From Pseudomonadota bacterium (lineage in GTDB: Bacteria; Pseudomonadota; Gammaproteobacteria; Burkholderiales; Burkholderiaceae_C), in NCBI GenBank assembly GCA_023396625.1, contig JAEWVY010000131.1, forward strand, positions 1-8,329: a stretch of DNA of 8,329 bases, read 5' to 3'. Below the pieces are notes generated by a model. That model searched no databases. It was not told the DNA's origin and worked only from the letters and a program-made list of their open reading frames with translations. Below are positions 1 to 5,777 of this stretch, piece after piece. Within the stretch, counting starts at the first letter, position 1. Every line of letters starts with the position of its first letter. The position numbers were made by a program, and so were the translations under genes.

Positions 1-571
1 CTTCTGCCCTGGCCACTTCTCCCATCGCCAGGCCTTCGGCACGCACAAATCGCACGTCACTCACCCCCAGGAAACCAAAAATCGTCTGCAAATAGCTTTC
101 CTGGTGCTCCATGGCCCGACCGGCTTCGCTGCTGGAATACCTGCCCCCGCGGGTGGACACCACAATCACGCGCTTGCCACTCAGCAGCCCCTTGGGCCCC
201 GCCTCGGTATAGACAAACGTCCGCCCTGGCTGGGCAATGCGGTCGATCCAGGCCTTGAGTTGACTGGGAATTGAAAAGTTGTACAGAGGCGCCCCGATGA
301 CGATGACATCGGCGGCCAGCAACTGCGAGACCAGGGCCTCCGAAACCGCATCCTCCATTCGCTGCCTTTCGCTTTTGGACGTGGCACCGGAATGGCTACG
401 AAACCCAAGGGCATCCGCCGACAGATGGCCAGGGGCATTGGCGGCCAGATCGAGATACTCCACCTGCGTGTCGGCATGGCCGGCACACCACTGCGCCACG
501 ATGGCCTGGGTCAGTTGGCGCGAAACCGACTGGCTGCCCAGGATGCTGGCATCGATATGAAGAAGTTTCAC
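1..571 (-). CDS. azoR: FMN-dependent NADH-azoreductase, 3' end missing (partial at left edge)
   Basis: This is a flavodoxin-like quinone/azo reductase, a cytosolic enzyme that uses NADH and bound FMN for two-electron reduction of quinones and azo compounds. Reading the minus strand from a GTG at 571-569 gives 190 uninterrupted residues beginning (M)KLLHIDASILGSQSVSRQL. Motifs match the AzoR family: the FMN-phosphate loop with S9, S15 and S17, PLYNFSIP at residues 95-102 (FMN and substrate site), and STRGG at 139-143 (isoalloxazine contact). Family members are about 200 residues, so only some 10-20 C-terminal residues are lost past the left edge. GTG is chosen because an AAGGAGAG ribosome site lies 6 bases upstream (core 582-578) and because the first strand of the fold starts right there. 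It is transcribed divergently from the LysR gene at 715. Codon use is a little less GC-rich than in pat or the min genes. Identity is strong; the physiological substrate is unknown. Confidence 0.93.
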   Translation of the reverse strand, partial: MKLLHIDASILGSQSVSRQLTQAIVAQWCAGHADTQVEYLDLAANAPGHLSADALGFRSHSGATSKSERQRMEDAVSEALVSQLLAADVIVIGAPLYNFSIPSQLKAWIDRIAQPGRTFVYTEAGPKGLLSGKRVIVVSTRGGRYSSSEAGRAMEHQESYLQTIFGFLGVSDVRFVRAEGLAMGEVARAE

Positions 572-575
572 CTGT

Positions 576-583
576 CTCTCCTT
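576..583 (-). promoter_or_regulatory. Ribosome binding site of azoR
   Basis: On the minus strand AAGGAGAG stands 6 bases before the GTG at 571. It decides in favour of this non-ATG start, because no in-frame ATG occurs before residue 72. Confidence 0.7.
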
Positions 584-595
584 GATTGACGTGGC

Positions 596-610
596 ACCGC
601 ACCATGCGGT
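596..610 (-). other. Stem-loop in the azoR leader
   Basis: ACCGCA, a 3-base loop CCA, and TGCGGT form a perfect 6-bp inverted repeat. A further GTG/CAC pairing (591-593 with 611-613) is possible across a 2-base bulge. It would lie 25-40 bases upstream of the azoR start codon in its mRNA leader, or between the divergent promoters. Its role is unknown. In GC-rich DNA a hairpin of this size can occur by chance. Confidence 0.35.
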
Positions 611-644
611 CACCATGGACAGATGATGAGGATGGATCGAATCT

Positions 645-673
645 TTGATAAGACGTCATTTATGCGATAGATT
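645..673 (+). promoter_or_regulatory. Candidate sigma-70-type promoter for the LysR gene
   Basis: TTGATA (645-650) is followed after exactly 17 bases by TAGATT (668-673), a 4/6 match to each consensus hexamer. The predicted start of transcription, near 680, would fall inside the near-palindrome at 671-692. That fits the common autorepression of LysR genes. It is a pattern match only. Confidence 0.3.
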
Positions 674-702
674 GTTCTACGCATAGAACGATTTGAACGA
701 TT
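671..702. promoter_or_regulatory. Candidate LysR operator: near-palindrome plus repeated half-site
   Basis: GTTCTA-CGCA-TAGAAC (674-689) has perfect 6-bp arms. The symmetry extends outward to 671-692 with 9 of 11 pairs matched. The right half GAACGATT (686-693) recurs as a direct repeat at 695-702, nine bases on, so there are three half-sites of the form GAAC(G/A)AT spaced along one stretch. Divergent LysR/target intergenic regions usually hold such binding sites, with a distal recognition site and a second weaker site. Assignment to this particular regulator is inferred from position. Confidence 0.5.
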
Positions 703-714
703 CTGGAATTGCCC

Positions 715-1638
715 ATGCACGACCTCAACGACATGTTTTTCTTTTCCGAAGTGGTGGAACGCGGTGGCTTTGCCGCTGCGGGCCGGTCCCTGGGTCTTCC
801 CAAATCGCGCCTGTCCCGCCGCGTGGCCGAGCTGGAGACACGGCTGGGTGTCAGGCTGCTGCAGCGCACCACCCGCAAGCTTTCACTCACGGACGTGGGC
901 GCCCAGTTCATGCGTCATTGCAAAGCCATGCGCAAGGAAGCCGAAGCCGCCACCGAAGTCGTGGCACAACTCCATGCAGAACCCCGCGGCACCCTGCGCG
1001 TGACCTGCCCGGTCACATTGGCTCAAACCGTCATGGGAGACCTGCTGCCCCGATTCATGGCCCAGTACCCGCAGGTGCGCGTGGAAATGCAGGTCCTCAA
1101 TCGCGCGGTGAACCTGGTCGAGGACGGCATCGACGTGGCTTTGCGTGTGCGCGCCACACTTGACGACAGCGGCAGCCTGGTGGTCAAGCCCTTGTGCATC
1201 ACCCGAACCCTCCTGGTCGCCAGCCCGGCGCAACTGCAAGGTCAGGGGCATCCCACCGCCCCGGCCGATCTGGACTCGCTCGACACCGTGGACATGGCCG
1301 CCATCGACGGGCGCAGCCTCTGGCGACTGCAAGGGCCGGATGGCAAGACACATGAGTGGACCCACCACCCCCGATGCACGATCGACGACCTGCTGACACT
1401 GAAGCACACGGTCATCGGGGGGGTGGGCGTCAGCGCCCTGCCGGACTTCCTCTGTCAGGACGACATCCAGACCGGCCGGCTGGTGACCGTCCTGCCCGGC
1501 TGGAGCCTGGCACCGGGCCGGGTTCATGCCGTGTTTGCTTCCCGCCGCGGGCTGGCCCCTGTGGTGCGACGCTTTCTCGATTTTCTGGGCGAGCACCTGC
1601 AAACTCCACCGTTCAAATCGGCGACACCATCGGCATAA
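715..1638 (+). CDS. LysR-family transcriptional regulator, probable regulator of divergent azoR
   Basis: The 307-residue product is a typical full-length LysR regulator. The N-terminal winged helix-turn-helix spans about residues 4-62: FFFSEVVERGGFAAAGRSLG leads into the recognition helix around PKSRLSRRVAELE (29-41), followed by RLGVRLLQRTTRKLSLT. A linker helix follows. The periplasmic-binding-protein-like effector domain begins near residue 90 (GTLRVTCPVTLAQ) and includes the usual LVEDGIDVALRV stretch. The sequence resembles the CrgA/DsdC-like branch common in Burkholderiales, where several paralogues sit beside oxidoreductase genes. ATG at 715 is preferred to the in-frame TTG at 709, because HDLNDMFFF directly after Met is the usual family start; the ribosome site is weak (only GGA near 705). 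It probably acts as a tetramer binding the 671-702 region to control azoR and itself. The effector is unknown. Confidence 0.92.
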   Translation: MHDLNDMFFFSEVVERGGFAAAGRSLGLPKSRLSRRVAELETRLGVRLLQRTTRKLSLTDVGAQFMRHCKAMRKEAEAATEVVAQLHAEPRGTLRVTCPVTLAQTVMGDLLPRFMAQYPQVRVEMQVLNRAVNLVEDGIDVALRVRATLDDSGSLVVKPLCITRTLLVASPAQLQGQGHPTAPADLDSLDTVDMAAIDGRSLWRLQGPDGKTHEWTHHPRCTIDDLLTLKHTVIGGVGVSALPDFLCQDDIQTGRLVTVLPGWSLAPGRVHAVFASRRGLAPVVRRFLDFLGEHLQTPPFKSATPSA

Positions 1639-1689
1639 AAGCGGCAGCCAGTGGAAAACCTTGTGAGAAGTTCTTGCGCAATCGGCATG

Positions 1690-1698
1690 TTATCCACA
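1690..1698 (+). promoter_or_regulatory. Perfect consensus DnaA box (TTATCCACA)
   Basis: TTATCCACA is an exact match to the high-affinity DnaA box 9-mer and is followed by GG. Roughly 0.06 exact matches are expected by chance on both strands of an 8.3-kb window, so it is notable but not proof. It may bind DnaA as a titration or regulatory site. There is no dnaA, dnaN, rpmH or gidA nearby to suggest the replication origin. Confidence 0.45.
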
Positions 1699-1808
1699 GG
1701 ACCAAGGCCCCTCCGGGAGTTATGCCTGTTTGCCCTCCGCCTTCAAAGCGGTGCATTGCACATGGAATTACAAAGCCCAAAGGATTGAAAAGAAAGAAGA
1801 AAAACCTC

Positions 1809-1817
1809 TTTTCCACA
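1809..1817 (+). promoter_or_regulatory. Second DnaA-box-like site (TTTTCCACA)
   Basis: TTTTCCACA differs from the consensus box at one position and has the same orientation as the perfect box, 119 bases downstream of it. It lies at the end of the local AT-rich, purine-rich run. Single-mismatch boxes can bind DnaA-ATP weakly. On its own this match would be ordinary. Confidence 0.3.
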
Positions 1818-1934
1818 GAGACAGGCGGTGCCTACTACTACGACTAATTAAAAGTAATACCAATGATGACAAACAAAAAGCCCGACCTATCGCGTGGCAA
1901 GTGAGTGCACCTGGAAGAACCACGCGGCGCAAAA

Positions 1935-1955
1935 TTGCTTCAAATCAAGAAGCAA
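1935..1955. promoter_or_regulatory. Perfect 7-bp inverted repeat upstream of the deacetylase gene
   Basis: TTGCTTC and GAAGCAA flank the 7-base spacer AAATCAA, giving a 21-base interrupted palindrome ending 58 bases before the TTG start. It could be a protein-binding operator or an mRNA leader hairpin. It is not followed by a T-run, so it does not look like an intrinsic terminator for the LysR gene. Its role is unknown. Confidence 0.4.
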
Positions 1956-2001
1956 ATGGGGGAGCTGGAGAAGAATGAGCTATACCTGAGGGGGCATTCC
2001 C

Positions 2002-2007
2002 AGGAGG
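2002..2007 (+). promoter_or_regulatory. Ribosome binding site (AGGAGG) of the deacetylase gene
   Basis: A full AGGAGG stands 6 bases before the TTG at 2014. It supports this rare start codon over the later in-frame ATG at 2047-2049, which would remove conserved N-terminal residues. Confidence 0.75.
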
Positions 2008-2013
2008 TTTTCC

Positions 2014-2940
2014 TTGCTTTCCGCCTACATCACCCACACCGATTGCATGCGCCATGAAATGGGACCTCACCATCCCGAGTGCCCGGAAAGGCTGGCCGCC
2101 ATTGCCGACCACCTGTTGGTCAAGGGATTGCTGGATTACATGCATCCCTTTGACGCACCCCTCGCGACGGAAGAACAACTTGCCCGAGCCCATTCGGCCC
2201 TGTATGTGCGGGAAATCATCAGTGCTTCCCCTGCCGAGGGCTATCACTTGGTGGATCCAGACACCAGCATGAATCCCCACACGGTACAGGCCGCGTTGCG
2301 AGCGGCTGGCGCGGCCGTGCGAGCCACGGATCTCGTGCTCTCCGGCGAGGTGCCCACGGCGTTTTGCAGCGTGCGGCCGCCTGGCCATCACGCGGAGCAC
2401 GACAAAACCATGGGTTTCTGCTTTTTCAACAATGTGGCCGTGGGCATTCGGCACGCGCTGGATGTGCATGGCGTGCAACGCGTGGCGCTGGTCGATTTCG
2501 ATGTGCACCATGGCAATGGCAGTGAAGACATCTTCAAGGGCGACGAGCGGGTGCTGATGTGCTCCATCTTCGAAAAAGGGCTGTACCCATTTTCGGGCGA
2601 GGATGCCCGCGGGCCGAACATGGTGAACGTGGGCCTGCCCTCCCGTTCGGGATCACAAGCGTTTCGTGAGGCGGTGACGCATCAGTGGCTGCCCGCGCTG
2701 GAAGCGTTCAGGCCACAACTCATTTATGTCTCGGCGGGCTTCGACGCGCACCGGGAGGACGACATGGGCAACCTGGGGCTGGTCGAAGCCGACTACGAAT
2801 GGGTCACCCGGCAGCTCATGGAGGTCGCCCGACGCCATTGCGGTGGCCGCGTCATCTCGTGTCTGGAAGGGGGCTATGTCCTCAGTCCATTGGCGCGCAG
2901 CGCGGCCGCGCACGTCAAAGTCCTGATCGGAGCCGACTGA
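2014..2940 (+). CDS. Histone deacetylase-family zinc amidohydrolase (class II HDAC-like)
   Basis: The 308-residue protein belongs to the arginase/deacetylase fold. Bacterial members remove acetyl groups from lysine side chains of proteins or from acetylated polyamines, using one zinc ion. All expected active-site elements are visible: HPECPERL near residues 20-27, RPPGHHAEH with the catalytic His pair H125-H126, DFDVHHGNG with zinc ligands D163 and H165, SAGFDAH with the third zinc ligand D244, and LEGGY with the transition-state tyrosine Y288. The length suits the compact single-domain bacterial class II-like enzymes. TTG is taken as start because of the AGGAGG site and because YITHTDCMRHEMGPHHPE is conserved family sequence. 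There is no signal peptide, so it should be cytosolic. It lies 59 bases upstream of a Pat-type acetyltransferase gene on the same strand, which makes protein deacetylation a reasonable role. An acetylpolyamine amidohydrolase is the main alternative. Confidence 0.92.
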   Translation: MLSAYITHTDCMRHEMGPHHPECPERLAAIADHLLVKGLLDYMHPFDAPLATEEQLARAHSALYVREIISASPAEGYHLVDPDTSMNPHTVQAALRAAGAAVRATDLVLSGEVPTAFCSVRPPGHHAEHDKTMGFCFFNNVAVGIRHALDVHGVQRVALVDFDVHHGNGSEDIFKGDERVLMCSIFEKGLYPFSGEDARGPNMVNVGLPSRSGSQAFREAVTHQWLPALEAFRPQLIYVSAGFDAHREDDMGNLGLVEADYEWVTRQLMEVARRHCGGRVISCLEGGYVLSPLARSAAAHVKVLIGAD

Positions 2941-2964
2941 TTTTTCAATTTCGCGACAGGGCGG

Positions 2965-2977
2965 CCGGGAGGCCCGG
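2965..2977 (+). other. Small GC hairpin over the upstream purine motif of the acetyltransferase gene
   Basis: CCGGG-AGG-CCCGG forms a 5-bp all-GC stem with a 3-base loop in the 59-base gap between the deacetylase and acetyltransferase genes. It contains the only GGGAGG-like motif before the next start codon (2967-2972). There is no T-run, so it is not a standard terminator. It could weaken ribosome access to the downstream gene. Chance occurrence is quite possible. Confidence 0.25.
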
Positions 2978-2999
2978 TGCCAGCGCGATGGGCAGTGCC

Positions 3000-5690
3000 A
3001 TGGACAAACATTACCTCACACCGCTTTTTTCACCCGAATCCATCGTGGTCTTCGCGGGTCGTCTCGACGAACCCGGGGCACAAACGCCGCAGGCGCGGAT
3101 TCTTGCCGACCATCTGCGAGAGCAACGTTTTAGTGGCTCGCTGAATTTCATCGACATCCACACCTCGGGGACGCTGGCCGATCTGGCGCAGACACGTGCC
3201 GACCTCGCCCTCATCGCCTTGCCTCGGGAAGACATCGAAGCCGCACTCGAAGTGGCGGGCCGCATCAAGTGCCGCGCCGCGCTGGTGATTTCCAGCGGCA
3301 TCGACCTCGCATTCGCCGCCAGCCTGCACCGGCTGGCGCGCCGCCACGGCGTGTTTCTGCTCGGTCCCAACAGCCTGGGCCTCCAGCGACCGCACAGCGC
3401 GCTCAATGCCAGCGTGACCGGCCGGCTGGCCGCATCGGGGCCGCTGGCGCTGGTGTCGCAGTCGGGCGCGCTGACCGCGTCCATCCTGGACTGGGCCAGT
3501 CAGAACGGCGTGGGCTTCTCGACCGTGGTGTCGCTCGGACCGAACACGGCCGTGGACATGGCCCAGGTTCTCGATTTCCTGGCTTCCGACGCACAGACGC
3601 ACAGCATCGTGGTCTACCTCGAAGGCATCTCCAATGCCCGCCGCTTCATGAGCGCCTTGCGCGCCGCAGCCAACGCCAAACCTGTGGTGGTGCTCAAGGC
3701 CGGGCGAAAACCCGCGGGCAATCTGGCGGCCAGGACGCATTCAGGGACCATCGTGGGCAGCGACGAAGTGTTCGATGCCGCCCTGCGCCGGGCCGGGGCG
3801 GTGCGGGTCCGCTCCTTCGTCGAGTTGTTCTCCGCCTCCAAATGCCTGGCTTCGCGTTACCGGCCCGTGGGCAAACGGCTGGCTCTCATCACCAACGGCG
3901 GCGGCCCGGGAGTGCTGGCCGCCGACTGGGTCAGTGAAATCCATCTGCAAATGGGCACGCTGTCCGAGACGCTGACAGAAGAAATCCGCCCAGCGTTGCC
4001 GCCGCTGGCATCGCTGTGCGACCTGATCGACCTGTCGGAGGAAGCCACGCCGGCCCACTACCGCGTGGCCCTGGAGGCCGCCAGCCGGGAGAGCGCGATC
4101 GATGGGGTCCTGGTGATCCATTCGCCCAAGGCCGGTTGCGATGCCGCCGCCGTGGCGCATACCCTGGCGGCGTTCAAGCCGCGCATGAGCAAGCCCTTGC
4201 TGACCTGCTGGATGGGGGAGGCTTCGGTGGGCGAGGCGCGGGCCACGCTCAATGCCGCCGCGATTCCGACCTTTCGCACGCCGGAGGCCGCCGTTGGTGC
4301 GTTCGGCAACATCGCGAGTTTCTACCAGAATCAGCAGCTGCTTCACCAGACGCCCCCGCCGCTGTCCGCGCTGGCCATGCCCGATGTCGAGGGCGCGCGC
4401 CTGCTGATCGAGAGCGTGCTGGCCGAACGCCGGCATGTGCTGACCGAACTCGAGTCGAAAGCCCTGCTCTCGGCTTTCCATATCCCGGTCACGCGCACCA
4501 TCCTCGCCCGCACGGCGAACGAGGCGATGATGATCGCGACACAGCTCGGTTACCCGGTGGCGCTGAAGATCGATTCGCCGGACATCGCCCACAAGTCCGA
4601 CGTCAACGGGGTGGCGCTGAACATCATGAACGCCGTGGGCGTGCGCGACACCTGGAACGACATGATGCAGGCTGTCGCGCGGCTGCAGCCCGATGCCCGC
4701 ATCAATGGCGTGACTGTCCAGAACATGGCACGCCACAAGCGCGGGCGCGAGCTGTACATCGGCCTGGTGACCGACGACCCCTTCGGCCCCGTGATCGCCT
4801 TCGGCGCGGGCGGCACCATGATCGAGCTCATCGATGACCGTGCGATGGAACTGCCACCGCTGAACCAGTTTCTCGCGCGCCGGCTGATCGAACGCGCCCG
4901 CGCGGCCGGAACGCTGGGGGAATGGCGAGGGGCGAGCGCTGTGGACATGGCTGCGCTCGAGCAAGTGCTGCTGCGGGTGTCCGAAATGGTCTGCGAGTTG
5001 CCGCAACTGCGCGAAATGGACATCAACCCCATCATCGTCGACGAATCCGGCGCCGTGGCGGTGGATGCGCGCATCGTCATCGACACCGCTGTCCAGCCAC
5101 AAGGCGCGCGCGGCAACGACTACAACCACCTGGCCATCCTGCCCTATCCGGCGCGTCACGAGCAGGTCTGGCCACTGCGGGGCGGCGGCGTCTACACCGT
5201 GCGCCCCATTCATCCGGACGATGCGCAGATGCTGCAGGCGCTGGTGCGCGGCCTGTCCGCCGAAAGCCGCTACTTCCGTTTCGTGTCATCCATGGCCGAG
5301 CTGCCGCCGGCTATGCTGTCGCGCTTCACGCTGATCGACTACGACCGCGAAATGGCGCTGGTGGCGGTGATCAAGGAGCGCAAGGCAGGCGACGATGGCC
5401 AGATCGTCGAGACCGGGCGCATCGTCGGCGTGTCCCGCTACATCACCAATCCCGACAGCACGAGCTGCGAGTTCTCGCTGGTCGTCGCCGACGACTTCGG
5501 TGGGCAGGGCCTGGGTTCCCGGCTCATGCTCAGCATCATGGAAGTCGCGCGCGAGAAAGGCCTCACGGAGATCGAGGGGCTGGTGCTGGCCAACAACCCG
5601 GGCATGCTTCGGCTCATGAAAAATCTGGGCTTCACCATCAAATCTTTTCCGGAGGATGAGGATTTCAGGCTGGTGAGTCACGCCCTGTGA
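3000..5690 (+). CDS. pat: Pat/PatZ-type protein lysine acetyltransferase: NDP-forming acyl-CoA synthetase-like body fused to GNAT
   Basis: The 896-residue protein has the Pat/YfiQ (PatZ) architecture; E. coli PatZ is about 886 residues. Known members transfer acetyl from acetyl-CoA to lysines, classically inactivating acetyl-CoA synthetase. Domains in order: a CoA-binding Rossmann domain from SPESIVVFAG (about 10-130, ending at LGPNSLGLQRP), succinyl-CoA-synthetase-like subdomains (about 140-450) with YLEGISNARRF (E208) and THSGT (H247), an ATP-grasp domain (about 471-700) containing GYPVALKIDSPDIAHKSDVNG and ending at MDINPI (673-678), then a GNAT domain from about 731. In the GNAT part, CEFSLVV supplies E824, matching the catalytic Glu of Salmonella Pat, and GGQGLG (834-839) is the acetyl-CoA pyrophosphate loop. 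H247 is retained, unlike in E. coli PatZ as I recall it. The start is ATG 3000 or in-frame ATG 2988; 3000 is preferred because DKHYLTPLFSPESI is the usual beginning, but neither has a good ribosome site. Probably cotranscribed with the deacetylase gene. Confidence 0.92.
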   Translation: MDKHYLTPLFSPESIVVFAGRLDEPGAQTPQARILADHLREQRFSGSLNFIDIHTSGTLADLAQTRADLALIALPREDIEAALEVAGRIKCRAALVISSGIDLAFAASLHRLARRHGVFLLGPNSLGLQRPHSALNASVTGRLAASGPLALVSQSGALTASILDWASQNGVGFSTVVSLGPNTAVDMAQVLDFLASDAQTHSIVVYLEGISNARRFMSALRAAANAKPVVVLKAGRKPAGNLAARTHSGTIVGSDEVFDAALRRAGAVRVRSFVELFSASKCLASRYRPVGKRLALITNGGGPGVLAADWVSEIHLQMGTLSETLTEEIRPALPPLASLCDLIDLSEEATPAHYRVALEAASRESAIDGVLVIHSPKAGCDAAAVAHTLAAFKPRMSKPLLTCWMGEASVGEARATLNAAAIPTFRTPEAAVGAFGNIASFYQNQQLLHQTPPPLSALAMPDVEGARLLIESVLAERRHVLTELESKALLSAFHIPVTRTILARTANEAMMIATQLGYPVALKIDSPDIAHKSDVNGVALNIMNAVGVRDTWNDMMQAVARLQPDARINGVTVQNMARHKRGRELYIGLVTDDPFGPVIAFGAGGTMIELIDDRAMELPPLNQFLARRLIERARAAGTLGEWRGASAVDMAALEQVLLRVSEMVCELPQLREMDINPIIVDESGAVAVDARIVIDTAVQPQGARGNDYNHLAILPYPARHEQVWPLRGGGVYTVRPIHPDDAQMLQALVRGLSAESRYFRFVSSMAELPPAMLSRFTLIDYDREMALVAVIKERKAGDDGQIVETGRIVGVSRYITNPDSTSCEFSLVVADDFGGQGLGSRLMLSIMEVAREKGLTEIEGLVLANNPGMLRLMKNLGFTIKSFPEDEDFRLVSHAL

Positions 5691-5698
5691 CCCCGACC

Positions 5699-5718
5699 GG
5701 CGCGCACCTCATCGCGCC
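5699..5718 (+). other. GC stem-loop between pat and minC
   Basis: GGCGCG and CGCGCC form a perfect 6-bp stem around an 8-base loop, starting 9 bases after the pat stop codon. It is followed by TGGGACGG rather than a T-run, so it is at best a weak or Rho-associated 3' end. It could mark the boundary between the pat and min transcripts. Confidence 0.3.
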
Positions 5719-5727
5719 TGGGACGGC

Positions 5728-5736
5728 TGGTAAGAT
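5728..5736 (+). promoter_or_regulatory. Candidate extended -10 promoter of the min operon
   Basis: TGG-TAAGAT carries the TGn extension plus a hexamer matching TATAAT at 4 of 6 positions, 41 bases upstream of the minC start. There is no good -35 at 17 bases, which extended -10 promoters can tolerate. It is the best candidate in the 87-base pat-minC gap. If inactive, min expression would depend on read-through from pat. Confidence 0.35.
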
Positions 5737-5777
5737 TTGGCTCCTGTCACCCGCCCGCTTTCCCCACGAATCCGCCC

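Larger units (their letters stand above)
1639..2013. other. Gene-free, AT-richer interval between the LysR and deacetylase genes
   Basis: No convincing gene lies in these 375 bases. Short open frames are present but have lysine-rich, low-complexity translations and no ribosome site. Positions 1741-1860 are about 40% GC (48 of 120 by count), clearly below the coding neighbours, with a purine-rich run at about 1775-1804. The stretch holds two DnaA-box-like 9-mers (1690-1698 and 1809-1817), a perfect 7-bp inverted repeat (1935-1955), and the ribosome site of the next gene. No intrinsic terminator with a T-run is visible after the LysR gene. The promoter of the deacetylase gene must presumably lie here, but no good -35/-10 pair stands out. 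Confidence 0.6.

Noticed and set aside
883..1602. 239-residue open frame antisense to the LysR gene
   Set aside because: Antisense shadow: His/Gln/Gly-rich, no motif, no ribosome site.
1730..1978. 82-residue open frame in the gene-free interval
   Set aside because: It has a TTG start, no ribosome site, a Lys/Arg-rich random-looking translation and no recognisable motif. The open frame is plausible by chance in a short stretch.
1975..1989. Four-codon mini-ORF (MSYT) ahead of the deacetylase gene, with GGAG just upstream
   Set aside because: It is too short to distinguish from chance, and nothing in its codons suggests an attenuation leader.
1639..2013. Chromosomal replication origin, suggested by the DnaA boxes and AT-rich DNA
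   Set aside because: There are only two boxes, one imperfect, no array of AT-rich unwinding repeats, and no dnaA, dnaN, rpmH, gidA or parAB neighbours. Kept only as a possible DnaA-binding locus.
2685..2999. Upstream extension of the pat reading frame into the end of the deacetylase gene (1001-residue version)
   Set aside because: The extension lies in a different frame over well-conserved deacetylase codons (including D244 and Y288), and its translation is Arg/Gly-rich with no homology to Pat. The Pat family begins at about DKHYLTPLF.
3741..5213. 490-residue open frame antisense to pat
   Set aside because: It is a shadow frame of GC-rich codons on the opposite strand: His/Gln/Arg-rich, no recognisable domain, and lying over a strongly conserved gene.
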